From Dehalococcoidia bacterium (lineage in GTDB: Bacteria; Chloroflexota; Dehalococcoidia; Lucifugimonadales; UBA3495): DNA of 64,000 bases. Positions 8,467-17,280 of this stretch are shown here, piece after piece; the first letter of the stretch is position 1, and each line of letters starts with the position of its first letter. The stretch is from the NCBI GenBank assembly GCA_022827095.1, contig JAJDTP010000025.1, positions 1 through 64,000 on the forward strand, in the 5' to 3' direction. The translations under genes were made by a program, and so were the position numbers. The notes below the pieces were generated by a model. It was not told the DNA's origin, did not search any database, and saw only the letters and a program-made list of their open reading frames with translations.

Positions 8467-8559
8467 TGTCATTGCGAGGAGCGCAGCGACGCGGCAATCT
8501 CGCCGCCATCACCACAGTCCTTGCCTTTACGGGATTGCCACGCTGCGCTCGCAATGACA
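8467..8559. repeat. TCATTGCGAGG-type inverted repeat (REP/MITE-like)
   Basis: Left arm 8467-8501 begins TGTCATTGCGAGGAGCGCAG; right arm 8531-8559 ends GCTCGCAATGACA. The arms pair imperfectly around a loop of about 30 bases. The same TGTCATTGCGAG motif family is widespread in environmental bacterial genomes as dispersed non-coding repeats (general knowledge). It sits five bases after the hsdS stop, between hsdS and hsdM, where its hairpin could act as attenuator or transcript end. Confidence 0.75.
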
Positions 8560-8595
8560 GGATTAGGGCGCTCGCCATGACGGAGTGAGAAGACC

Positions 8596-9679
8596 ATGAC
8601 CACCGCCGCCAGCATCAGCCAGAAACTGTGGAACTATTGCGACGTGCTGCGCAACGCCGGCCTGTCCTACGGCGACTATCTGGAGCAGCTTACCTACCTC
8701 ATCTTCCTCAAGATGATGCACGAGCGCACCCAGCCGCTCTTCACTTGGCTGGATGACCACCAGCCGCCGCCCATGCCCGTGGGCTGCGACTGGCCCAGCC
8801 TGCTGGCCCGGGACGGCGCGGACCTGGACATCCACTACCGCTACATCCTGGAAACCCTGTCCTACCAGCCGGGCACGCTGGGCGTGATGAACCTGTATCT
8901 CCACGGCATCGGCGGCGACCGCGCCAACATCGTGGTGGACGACAGCCTGCGCTCGCCGCCCGGCGTCAACTACGACATGGTGCTGACCAACCCGCCCTTC
9001 GGCCGCACGTCCACGCTGACCTTCGTCAACGAGGAGGGCCGGACCGAGCGGCAGAGCCTGACGGTGGAGCGTCCCGATTTCTGGGCCACCACCAGCAACC
9101 GGCAGCTCAGCTTTCCTGCAGCACGTCCGCACGCTGCTGCACACCACCGGCCGCGCGGCCATCGTGCTGCCCGACAACGTGCTGTTCGAGGGCGGCGCCG
9201 GCGAAACCATCCGCCGCAAGCTGCTCCACGAGTGCGACGCCCACACCCTGCTGCGGCTGCCCACCGGCGTGTTCTACGCCCAGGGGGTCAAGGCCAACGT
9301 GCTGTTCTTCGACCGCCGGCCGGCCAGCGAGACGCCATGGACGCGCCACCTCTGGATCTACGACCTGCGCACCAACCAGCGCTTCACGCTGAAAACCAAC
9401 CCGCTGACCCGGGCGCACCTGGACGATTTCGTGTCCTGCTACCGCCCCGACGACCGGACGCAGCGGGAGGAGTCCGAGCGGTTCCGACGTTTCACCTACG
9501 ACGAGCTGACCCAGCGGGACAAGGCCAACCTGGGCATCTTCTGGCTCCGAGACGAAAGCCTGGAGGACTCCGAAAACCTGCCGCCGCCCGACCAGATCGC
9601 CGCGGAAATCATGGAAGACCTGCGCGCGGCGCTGGAACAACTGGAGGACATTGCGGCGGATTTGGGGGCGGGGAAATAA
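8596..9679 (+). pseudogene. hsdM: Type I DNA methyltransferase subunit, internal deletion plus frameshift
   Basis: N-terminal HsdM domain (LWNYCDVLRNAGLSYGDYLE, LTYLIFLKMMHE) is followed after residue 96 (GTLG, base about 8884) directly by VMNLYLHGIGGD. All family members carry an intervening segment of roughly 130-150 residues there, including the FTPR stretch and the SAM-binding DPACGTGGF motif. That segment is missing. The catalytic NPPF (about 132-135) is present. A one-base insertion in CTTTCCTG near 9112 then shifts the frame; the rest (VRTLLHTTGRAAIVLPDNVL, VLFFDRR, LWIYDLRTNQRF) lies in the other frame to 9679. The deletion is in frame and cannot be a base-calling artefact. Without the SAM site no methylation is expected, and the R and S subunits would be left without a working partner. 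Confidence 0.9.
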
Positions 9680-9698
9680 CGACTGCCGACCTTCTTGG

Positions 9699-12011
9699 CT
9701 AGCTGACAGTCGGTGGTCCCGCCAACGCTAAGGTCCGACGTACGAAGCCCAAGAGCTCAGTTGGGGTGATGTGTTCAGTCTGCCATGCAGGATTGGTGTC
9801 ATGGTGAAAACGGTTGGCGTATTCAAGGATATTCTCAATCTCTTCGATCGTTTTTTCGTTGATAACTTCATCTGGACCGCCGATCCGTTGGCGGCACTCT
9901 TGAGCGAACGGACCAAGTAGCTTGCCCGGTGGAAATTGTTTGGGGCATGCGACTCGGAAATACCCCTCCAGATAAAAGCGAATCGCCTCCGCCACGTTCC
10001 GGTCAACGCCCGATTGGTCGGTGGCGAATCCGGCGAGAAGGAAATACCGTTGGTCGTGCTCCGTCATGGAGTCTTGAGACGCCTCCCATTCCCGTATGGT
10101 CGATTCATCCCCGTTCGGAGCAATCGCCAACGTAGTGCACTCCTGATGCCGGTTGATGCCATTCAGAATGCCACAGAGGAACCGCTTGTTGTGCGACAGC
10201 ACTATGGTCTGTTTCGCCCGCCGTGATAATGCTCTCACCTGTTGAACCGTGGCCAACGAACGATGGTCGTCCAAACTAGACATGGGATCATCGATCACGA
10301 CCACAGTATCCGCAAGATCGGGGCGGCTATCCAAGGACGAAAAGAAAAGTGCAAGAGCTAACGTGTTTCTGTCGCCGGCGCTGAGTGAGTTTCGAAATGA
10401 CGGTTCACCAGGCGTGTGGGTATTGCCCCTCACCGCGATCGGAGCGTTATTGATCAGCACATTGTACGTACATGTGGAGCCCGTACCCCGACCTAAATTG
10501 ACCGGAGCCAGAGCCCCGATACGAAAACCCGCATTGAAGCGGTCAAGGTAATCGTTTACGCGATCCTGCAGTTGCGGGAAAACATTGGTGCGGTACTCCT
10601 CCAGTGCGTTTCTTGCTTGATCTCTTGCAGTTTCAGTGACCCCCTTGGCGGCTACCTCAGCCAAATAAACGTCGCATAGTGGAGCAATATCATCGCGGAA
10701 GCGCGATTTCGTGGCTTTCAACTTGTTCAACGCCGAGAAAATTTGGTTCGTATCGGCTGTCTGCGCTTGCTGCTTTACCTGTTGGATTATCGAGTTTGTC
10801 GCTTGCAACATTTGGTTGGCGGCTGCCAGTGCCTGTCGGTGACCGTTATAAGCCTCGAGCGAATCAACGGAGGTCTGATTTAGGCTCTGTGGTTCGAGAG
10901 GCGCAGCACTCTTGGCCTGCAGTTGCTCAGCGACGGCTGTTCGCGCTGCGTTCCAGGCATCCACAATTGCGGCTGAATCGATCTCTACGGTCGGGACATT
11001 ACAATAATTAGACCAAAACTGCATCGACTGCGTTAGAGTGCTAACTGCGCTCACGAACTCCACTTGGTTACCGACTGCATGGTTGCGGTTGACGTCGCTG
11101 ATCAGCAAAGAAACGGTCTGTTTCAAGTTTGCGTATTCTTGGCTGAAATACGCCCGATAGTGCGTGATCAGGTCAATACCCTGCATATCCTGGCCACAGA
11201 AAGGGCATATGCTATCGTCTCGTTGCGCTGCCATCTGCACTCCATCAGCAACCCACAACTCTCCCCCTTCTCCTAGCGTCTGGATGTGAACCCGCACCTG
11301 AGCCTCGGCCGATTTATCCAATTGTGCTAGGTCTTTTGTCAGCGTTTCTCTAATGGTCTCGATGTCGAACTCTGGTAGCTCGATACTGGCAATAGTCGAC
11401 GCAGATAGCACCGATTCTTGGTCTTCGGCAGCCAATAAAGCGCGCTCCGCTTCGGCAATCTTTTCATCTACATCCGCCACTTCGGAAAGAGCGCAGAACG
11501 CGTCTACCGACAGCCCAAATCGTTCGTGCTCCGGTATGGCTGCAGCATGCGTAGATATAGCCGTATTGTGATCAGCAACGCGGGAGACATGAGCCTGCAA
11601 CGTGCGGTTGAGCGCAACGCCCCGGTCTCCGAGAATCAATTCGTGCAGATTCTGCCGATGGCTTGAAGCTACATCCAACCCAGAACAGACATTCTCATCT
11701 ACGAAATGGTCGTCGAACACACTCAAATTTCCGAATGTGTGATTCCACGTACCATTCTGAAATATCACATCCGTTGGGATATCAGGCCAACTCAGAACGG
11801 CTTTCGGAGGGTACTGAGAACCGAGTCGACGTCTTTCTGTGATCGGCTCCGGATCACCGCTAGCCAAAGAACGTAGGACCGCCGTCAGGGTGGTTTTCCC
11901 TTGCGCGTTGTCCGCGTAGATTAATGTGAGTTTGCTGAACTCATACGCTGCTCCGGCAGCATCCGAGTTGAACCTACCGATGTTTTGGAGCAATTTGATC
12001 TTTTCAATCAT
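9699..12011 (-). CDS. AAA_13 ATPase with zinc hook (RloC/PrrC-like superfamily)
   Basis: 770-residue SMC/Rad50-like ATPase. Walker A is the degenerate YADNAQGKTTL (about 32-42, with Ala for the first Gly, common in this subfamily). A coiled coil leads to a zinc-hook CPFC (Cys269/Cys272). The signature-like LSAGDRNTLALALFF and Walker B VVVIDDPMSSLDD (Asp573/574) come after the second coil arm, followed by an H-loop (VLSHN) and a C-terminal domain of about 120 residues containing RFYLEGYFR and RFHHDTN. The architecture matches AAA_13 proteins, among which RloC and PrrC are anticodon nucleases, but the catalytic Arg-Glu-His triad was not firmly identified. The start overlaps the truncated helicase by four bases (ATGA), making it the last gene of the minus-strand cassette. 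A defence role is inferred. Confidence 0.85.
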   Translation of the reverse strand: MIEKIKLLQNIGRFNSDAAGAAYEFSKLTLIYADNAQGKTTLTAVLRSLASGDPEPITERRRLGSQYPPKAVLSWPDIPTDVIFQNGTWNHTFGNLSVFDDHFVDENVCSGLDVASSHRQNLHELILGDRGVALNRTLQAHVSRVADHNTAISTHAAAIPEHERFGLSVDAFCALSEVADVDEKIAEAERALLAAEDQESVLSASTIASIELPEFDIETIRETLTKDLAQLDKSAEAQVRVHIQTLGEGGELWVADGVQMAAQRDDSICPFCGQDMQGIDLITHYRAYFSQEYANLKQTVSLLISDVNRNHAVGNQVEFVSAVSTLTQSMQFWSNYCNVPTVEIDSAAIVDAWNAARTAVAEQLQAKSAAPLEPQSLNQTSVDSLEAYNGHRQALAAANQMLQATNSIIQQVKQQAQTADTNQIFSALNKLKATKSRFRDDIAPLCDVYLAEVAAKGVTETARDQARNALEEYRTNVFPQLQDRVNDYLDRFNAGFRIGALAPVNLGRGTGSTCTYNVLINNAPIAVRGNTHTPGEPSFRNSLSAGDRNTLALALFFSSLDSRPDLADTVVVIDDPMSSLDDHRSLATVQQVRALSRRAKQTIVLSHNKRFLCGILNGINRHQECTTLAIAPNGDESTIREWEASQDSMTEHDQRYFLLAGFATDQSGVDRNVAEAIRFYLEGYFRVACPKQFPPGKLLGPFAQECRQRIGGPDEVINEKTIEEIENILEYANRFHHDTNPAWQTEHITPTELLGFVRRTLALAGPPTVS

Positions 12012-12484
12012 TGAAGCCCTGCTTGATTGGTTTGTCTGTAAAGAATGATTCTTTCCTCTACTACACCCTCGGACGAAGCCGCGTTGAACGACGTTCCCGG
12101 CGTCAGGGCGATGAGGTTCACCGGGTTGTCCAGCGTACGCAACCGATGAGGGAGCAGCGTGATCCGGGACGCGAGCGGTTCCGTCTCGATGCCCAACAGA
12201 TTCTTGATGCGATTCACGTTCTGCCGCGCGATGGCCTGATTCGAGCAGATATAGATCACGTCCACTCTTGGAGTATTGAGGGCGCGGAGATGTTCCACTG
12301 CCAGCGAGATCACGCCAGCCGCGACCAGTGTTTTCCCGAGCCCCACCTCGTCCGCGATCAGGAAACGGCGTGTGCTGTCTTGGATCTTGTACAGTCTTTC
12401 GAATGCGTACTCAGCGGTCTGCCTCTGGAAGTCCTTCAGGCCGGTCAAGACTGATTGAGCCGGATTCATCTTGACTGTCGTCAT
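12008..12484 (-). pseudogene. N-terminal fragment of a DEAD/SNF2-type helicase
   Basis: 158 residues with the helicase Q-motif area (LTGLKDFQRQTAEYAFERLY), Walker A in IADEVGLGKTLVAAGVI and motif Ia (VIYICSNQAIARQN). It stops soon after LTPGTSFNAASSEG, where helicases of this type run on for several hundred residues through a DEAH box and a second RecA domain. No such sequence follows: the stop overlaps the AAA_13 start. The gene thus looks like the left end of a large helicase joined by deletion to the next gene, although a functional mini-protein cannot be excluded. It overlaps the upstream 199-residue gene by four bases. Confidence 0.75.
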
Positions 12485-13080
12485 CGCATATTCTCCCTCA
12501 CCTTCCAGAGCGGTTCCCAGATGGCATCGAACTCGGGTCCCAGGAGTTCGGCGCCGGCATCAGTTTTGCGCAAGTCGTCAACCAGCGACTTCACGGCATC
12601 CAACCGGTCGGGCCCACTGTGTAAGGTTTCCAGCATCCGCTCCGTCAATCCGGGCAATGAGATACCAGCCGCGAAATTTCCGTTGTCCGTCCCAAAGAAG
12701 TGCTCAAATTCGGTAAATGCCAGATCGTCGTCAGGCGACAGGAGCAACCACAGCAGTTGCAGCAACCGGGCCCGGTTGCTGAGCATGCTGGCCAACAGCC
12801 TGGGCAGACGATCTTCGGGAATCCCGTCCACTTCGATGGGCCTCACGAAACGCTTGCGGGATGACTTGCCGTTCAGGGACGCCCGTATCTCGACCGCCCA
12901 AAAACATGCGAGTTCTGTGACCGACAATCCTACGAATCTCGAACCATCCGCGAAGGGTTGTGCATGAGCATCCGGCAGAGAAACGGGCCAACAGGTTACG
13001 CCCCCGACATGCGTTGGCAGATCGACAGGTTCGCCTAACATCAACCGCATGGTGTATTGTTCCTCCGACGGCTCGACCAC
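12481..13080 (-). CDS. Uncharacterised 199-residue protein of the PLD/helicase cassette
   Basis: Begins at GTG 13080, 40 bases after the phospholipase-D-like gene, and overlaps the helicase fragment by four bases. It contains a strand-rich N-terminal half (VTCWPVSLPDAHAQPFADGS, LTELACFWAVEI) and a helical C-terminal half (LPRLLASMLSNRARLLQLLWLLLSPDDD). I do not recognise a named family. Its position between PLD-like and helicase genes, with tight spacing, suggests it is a structural component of the same system. The helical half could be a protein-interaction domain. Confidence 0.7.
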   Translation of the reverse strand: MVEPSEEQYTMRLMLGEPVDLPTHVGGVTCWPVSLPDAHAQPFADGSRFVGLSVTELACFWAVEIRASLNGKSSRKRFVRPIEVDGIPEDRLPRLLASMLSNRARLLQLLWLLLSPDDDLAFTEFEHFFGTDNGNFAAGISLPGLTERMLETLHSGPDRLDAVKSLVDDLRKTDAGAELLGPEFDAIWEPLWKVRENMR

Positions 13081-13119
13081 AGCTTTTAAGTCCGCCCTCG
13101 CGAGGGTTGCAGCAGCGTT

Positions 13120-14319
13120 TTACAGGAGGAGTTCGAGGTTGGTGGCGTCCACGTCCTCTGGCACGGTGCCCAGGTCCGCCTTGTCAAACGATTCGATCAG
13201 GCTACGAAAAGTTCCTGCATTGCTTCCGTCGCCTGGTTTGAGCAGGGCGTCAATCCCAATTCTGGACTTCCTGCCCGACAGCTCCACCATGAATTCCACG
13301 TTCCGTGGGGAACTGCCCAGGGCTGCCGAGGTCGAGTTGCCCGAACCTACCACGAGCCGCGCGTTCCATCCGTCGTCGATGACGAATACCTTCGCGTGCA
13401 ACCCCGCCAGGGGAGGCAGGTCCACGTCGGGATCCTCGGGTTCCAGTTCCAGCGCCGGCTTGAACGCGTAAATCTCGGTGAAAGCCGACAGGGCATCACG
13501 TGGCGCCGTCAGAAGGGACTCACGGCGGCTGATCAGCACCGATCGTGAACGGCGCGTCGCCACCGATCGCAAAAACCCTCCATCCAGAAAGGGAGAGATC
13601 ACCAGGATAGGCCGGCGCTTTGGCTCGAGGAAATCGGGATTGGCACGGCCGAGACCGAATGAGAGAAACTTCTCCAGTCCGAGCCCATCCGGAGGTTGGA
13701 ACCGTACCCGCCGCAACTCATCAGCGCATCGGTTCACGATGTCCTGTTGCGACTCGGACACGGGCTGGCAGGCCAATCCAGGCAACGACCCGAAGAAGTC
13801 GGCCAGCACTCGGTTCTCGCCGAACCCTCTGACCCTGTGCTCCATCAGCTCGCCGTCCAGGACCAACGATGTGTCCCAGGACGCATCGAAAGTCAGGTTG
13901 CGCGACTGGCAAACGAGCCGGTATCGCGTCGGTGCGTCGGGCGCGACATAGCGCAATGCCCATACCTTGGGATGGAACACGGCCTGGGTCTCGTCCACCC
14001 TGGGCGGCAGGCCCGTCACCACGGATTGTTCGAGAAATGCCAGTGCTGGCTGACGTGATCGCGGCACCGATGTTCCGCCGCCATGGCAGAACAGAACGAT
14101 GTTCCCCGCATGGCGGCGGGCGCTTTCTAGGAGCGCCAACGGATCGGTAGCCAGGCGCCCATCTCGATCCTGCGCATCGCGAAACGTAAACGCCAGGGGC
14201 ACCGCCAGCAGCGCCATCAAATCCAGTGTGTAGGTCGTACCGACTGCCAGGTCGAAGGAATAGCCCTCCGGAGGACGAAGGGCGTCCAGGAAAAGCCGTC
14301 GGTGGCCCGGTTCAAGCAT
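13120..14319 (-). CDS. Phospholipase-D-like protein of a helicase-associated cassette
   Basis: 399 residues. Two phospholipase D half-sites are visible: FHPKVWALRY (His116, Lys118) and LHAKVFVIDD (His308, Lys310, Asp315) followed by VVGSGNSTSAAL, the usual downstream Gly/Asn/Ser element. The first half-site lacks the Asp, so one catalytic half may be degenerate. PLD-fold proteins of this sort act as nucleases or are fused to helicases in restriction-like systems (family knowledge). The gene starts inside the stop of the DUF6361 gene (TGATG) and precedes the 199-residue protein, so it sits in a single operon. Confidence 0.82.
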   Translation of the reverse strand: MLEPGHRRLFLDALRPPEGYSFDLAVGTTYTLDLMALLAVPLAFTFRDAQDRDGRLATDPLALLESARRHAGNIVLFCHGGGTSVPRSRQPALAFLEQSVVTGLPPRVDETQAVFHPKVWALRYVAPDAPTRYRLVCQSRNLTFDASWDTSLVLDGELMEHRVRGFGENRVLADFFGSLPGLACQPVSESQQDIVNRCADELRRVRFQPPDGLGLEKFLSFGLGRANPDFLEPKRRPILVISPFLDGGFLRSVATRRSRSVLISRRESLLTAPRDALSAFTEIYAFKPALELEPEDPDVDLPPLAGLHAKVFVIDDGWNARLVVGSGNSTSAALGSSPRNVEFMVELSGRKSRIGIDALLKPGDGSNAGTFRSLIESFDKADLGTVPEDVDATNLELLL

Positions 14320-15560
14320 CAGGGCGCCTTCAAGGGTTCAAGTATGTCGGCAACGATCCGCTGCACCTGGGGCCAGCGGAACGTAAGTCGGCCTGATGAG
14401 GGGTAGCCGGGTTTGGCCTTGAGGGCATCCGGATACGTCAATCGTGCGCGCAGTCCCTTGAGCGCCAGCTCTCTTTCACGGATGCGGAAACGCGCCTCCG
14501 CATTCGCGCCTGGGTCCGTCGGCGGTTGCGCCATCGATATCACCAGGGAGTACCAACGGTCCGCGAAAGCGATCGTGGCTTGGCGAAGCCGTGGGTTCGC
14601 GGTCCGGAGGCGTTGCCACATCGCGACTCGGTCCCATTCCTCTAAATTACGCCGAACGTCCTGAATATCGGCGAACCATCCGGCAAGGTCAGTCGAGATA
14701 CTGCCGCAACGCTCGTCGTCCTCCAATGCCTCAGCCTGCATCAAGTTGTACAAGTGCGCGGCCCCTTGATGAACCAGTGAGAACAACTCTGCATCATGCA
14801 GCCATGCCGCCAGAGCAGGAGGCGTCGCCATAGCGGAGGCGTGAGTCCACGGGTAATCAGCATCGCAAATATCATTTGCATCGGCTTCACGTAGGACGTG
14901 AGCCAAATAGGTTTGGGGATGTTTGAGTTCGATGCTGTCCTGAAGGAATCTCCCCTCCTCGGGGCTCAAATTGAAAGTGGCGTTGTCTGGGAAACCCTCC
15001 GGAGGCGGTGGTAGTTTCGCCCAGCGGCTTGGGGCTCCGTCGGCGGATTCGTAGCGTCGTTCCTCAACTGGGTCGTCCGGCGTCGACATCGCGCGCAACA
15101 ATGTTGATGGCCTACGACGGGCGTCTTGGTGAGAAGGGATGGAACCCGGCTCCCGCCGGATACCCCAGCGTTCGAGCCCCACCCAATAAATTGAACTCGG
15201 CCAGCGCTGTAGGGATTCCCTCGCTTCACGACCTATCACGCCTTCGCCGGCGCCGTGCGCCTTGGACAAGGCGTCGCAGAGCTGCAGTTCCAGCTGACGC
15301 GCCAGTTGGTCGGAATTCGCTCTGGGCCTGGCTTCCACCATCTGCGAAATCCATGGGATGAAAAGAAAGTAACGAGCGCGCGTCTGGATCGTGCTGGTTC
15401 CCGGGAACAGCACGTCGGCGATGGTGTCGCGGATGCTGCCTATTCCGAGTTCATCGAGCGTGCCGGGTTCGTTGAGAGCGGAAACCAGTTCCATGACCGC
15501 TTTGCGTTCGCTCTCGCTGCTGTCCAGCCAGCTAAACGTTGATATGAAATCGGTAGTCAT
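14319..15560 (-). CDS. DUF6361-family protein
   Basis: 413 residues from ATG 15560 (MTTDFISTFSWLDSSESERK). The opening SWLD.S..ER...M.L, the early DELGIGSIRDTIADVLFPGTS and TRARYFLFIPW are hallmarks of DUF6361 proteins, which are of unknown biochemical role and are repeatedly found next to PLD-like and helicase genes. A longer in-frame reading up to 15737 adds no conserved sequence, so 15560 is preferred. It is the first gene of a five-gene minus-strand cassette and probably carries the promoter in the 550-base gap upstream. I infer a defence or DNA-processing role from context only. Confidence 0.85.
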   Translation of the reverse strand: MTTDFISTFSWLDSSESERKAVMELVSALNEPGTLDELGIGSIRDTIADVLFPGTSTIQTRARYFLFIPWISQMVEARPRANSDQLARQLELQLCDALSKAHGAGEGVIGREARESLQRWPSSIYWVGLERWGIRREPGSIPSHQDARRRPSTLLRAMSTPDDPVEERRYESADGAPSRWAKLPPPPEGFPDNATFNLSPEEGRFLQDSIELKHPQTYLAHVLREADANDICDADYPWTHASAMATPPALAAWLHDAELFSLVHQGAAHLYNLMQAEALEDDERCGSISTDLAGWFADIQDVRRNLEEWDRVAMWQRLRTANPRLRQATIAFADRWYSLVISMAQPPTDPGANAEARFRIRERELALKGLRARLTYPDALKAKPGYPSSGRLTFRWPQVQRIVADILEPLKAP

Positions 15561-16109
15561 CTCTGTTCTGCCAGTATTCGCTGATGTCCCTGTTGTCACA
15601 GCCAATTGGCTTCGCGTGCGTCGATTGCAGGGTGTACGTCGCAGTGGGCGGCTAATGTAATTTGCCTCAACATCAGCGTCAAGCAATTGCCCGCCATCGG
15701 CGGACCTGATCGCACGAACTTGATTGAGGCAGCGCAATCTTCCTCGTCGAGAATGTGCGGGGCCTTATGGGTATCTAGCTGGATCCGCAGGACTGCACCC
15801 GTCCACTGTTGCCTATGCTTCCTGGACAGGTGGGCCGGTTACGTAATCGGTTGCCGCCACCGATGCCACCGGGCGGTATAGCTGTGCAAATTCGTTGATG
15901 GCATTGAAACCGCGGTGCCCGCCGACTTGGATGCCCACCCTTTGAAAGAAAATCATCTGGGTAAACTGCCAAATGACACTGTGCGCCCCGCAACGTCATT
16001 GATCTGCCTTCACCATGGGACGCTCTATACGTCGCGCTGTTCAGCAAGCCTTGACCTAACTTCGCAGTCGACACCACAATGGAACGACGCTGAAGCGGGA
16101 GTGAGCTCG
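15561..16109. other. Intergenic stretch upstream of DUF6361 cassette
   Basis: No frame shows recognisable domains. It should hold the leftward promoter of the DUF6361 cassette and the rightward promoter of the small gene at 16110, but no convincing -35/-10 pair stands out. Confidence 0.4.
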
Positions 16110-16334
16110 ATGGTCACCGCAAAGGAGCAGCTCACGGGACAGGCGCCCCCTGAACTGCTGGCCTCGATACGGGAGATAGCCCGCGCAGAATGCTGTGGTT
16201 TCGAGGCGACGCTGGAAGATGCGATGCCACTGTACGTCGAATGCAAGACCGCCAATGAGGTACAACCCGACGCGATCTCTAATTTCCGGATCAGTTTGGA
16301 GCGCAGCTATCGCCTCTACGAGTTGCTGGCCTAA
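16110..16334 (+). CDS. Paralog of the small antitoxin-like protein at 5336
   Basis: 74 residues from ATG 16110 (MVTAKEQLTGQAPPELLASI). It aligns end to end with the 5336-5605 protein: QLTG/QFTG, PPELLA, DAM, then SLERSYRLYELLA against SLERNRRLYELLA. It is shorter at the C-terminus and has no adjacent toxin on the same strand; a broken vapC pair follows on the opposite strand. It may be an orphan antitoxin left after loss of a toxin, or a member of a small regulatory family dispersed in this genome. Confidence 0.6.
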   Translation: MVTAKEQLTGQAPPELLASIREIARAECCGFEATLEDAMPLYVECKTANEVQPDAISNFRISLERSYRLYELLA

Positions 16335-16396
16335 TGACCCGCCAGTTCATCCCAGTAGAAACCGTTTACGGGACACGCGGGGTTTTTGGGCGGCAC

Positions 16397-16793
16397 TCAT
16401 CGGGCTGCATCCACGCATTGCACCTGACGGGACCAATCCAGAATGCGACGGTCGGCGGTGACCAACACGTGGCCGCTCATGGCGGTAGCGACGATGATAC
16501 GGTCGGCCGGGTCGGCGTGGAAATCGGGGGCTCGTTGGCGCGGATGCCGATCTCGCCGTCTACGGGGATCTCGATCAAGCCCTGTTTCAACTGCTCCAGC
16601 CGCCACCGGCTCACGTCGTCGGGGTATTAGATACGCCCCTTCTCACTGAGCATTGCCATCTCCCAGAATACGTGGCCGACATGGCAATTTCCGCGGCCTG
16701 CCAGGCCCGCTCAATTTCAGCTCGAGCTACCGGACCCAGCCTGGCGTCGCCGGCCCTCAGCCAGAGTGCGGCGCGGGTGTCCAGCAGGATCAC
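16397..16793 (-). pseudogene. VapC-type PIN-domain toxin, inactivated
   Basis: Starts MILLDTRAALWL at 16793 with the first PIN-domain Asp. A frameshift near 16670 leads to VFWEMAMLSEKGRI, which is followed by an in-frame stop. Reading resumes with WRLEQLKQGLIEIPVDGEIG and after another shift ends with DFHADPADRIIVATAMSGHVLV, containing the conserved DP.DR.I..TA and the final acidic D of LVTADRRILDW. At least three lesions make the toxin dead. It overlaps the intact antitoxin by four bases. Confidence 0.85.
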
Positions 16794-17071
16794 GGGTTGA
16801 GCACCCGATCAGGGTCGGACTGTGCTTCCCATTCAACGCCTATGGGCGAGATGATGTCGCCGGTGATTTTCAGCCGACTCTTGTCGATGCCGAATAGTGA
16901 CTTGGGCCGCTCGTGAAAGGCGGTCAGATTGGCGACGGGCTTGCTGTTCTTGGTGATGACGATCTCGCCGCCGTGCTCGGCCACTTCGTCCATCAACCCC
17001 AGGCACTTGGCCTTGAACTCCGATGCCTTCATGGTCCAGTTCTGGTCGGTGCCGCCGCTGTGGATGGTCAT
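16790..17071 (-). CDS. Phd/YefM-type antitoxin
   Basis: 93 residues, start at 17071 supported by CAGGAG ten bases upstream. MKASEFKAKCLGLMDEVAEH, then EIVITKNSKPVANL, matches the Phd/YefM DNA-binding fold, and a C-terminal toxin-binding tail follows (GIDKSRLKITGDIISPIGVEW). It is the partner of the downstream vapC remnant. The antitoxin is intact while the toxin is not, the expected order of decay for an addiction module. Confidence 0.88.
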   Translation of the reverse strand: MTIHSGGTDQNWTMKASEFKAKCLGLMDEVAEHGGEIVITKNSKPVANLTAFHERPKSLFGIDKSRLKITGDIISPIGVEWEAQSDPDRVLNP

Positions 17072-17280
17072 GGTCGTCGCTCCTGTGGGGCGGGTGTGGC
17101 TATAGCTACTCCATTACACCGTGGTCATGACCATGGTCACCCATTTACGGCCAGGATCGGATTGCCAACGTGACCATATCTTCGTGACCGACACGAGGTA
17201 TATGTTGGGATTCGCTGTGCAGATCAGCGATATGATGGACAGCGCGCTCCTCGCGGTTCGGCGTCAACTGGATTGCCGAC

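Noticed and set aside
9699-12011. Firm call as RloC anticodon nuclease
   Set aside because: Zinc hook and AAA_13 core fit, but the Arg-Glu-His nuclease triad could not be placed with confidence in the C-terminal domain.
12008-15560. DISARM or BREX system
   Set aside because: PLD-like and helicase genes recall DISARM, but DUF1998, methylase and the BREX PglZ/BrxC genes are absent, and DUF6361 is not part of either.
17124-17139. Palindrome GTCATGACCATGGTCA-like as an operator
   Set aside because: Short and without a second copy or known regulator; kept only as a note in the SDR entry.
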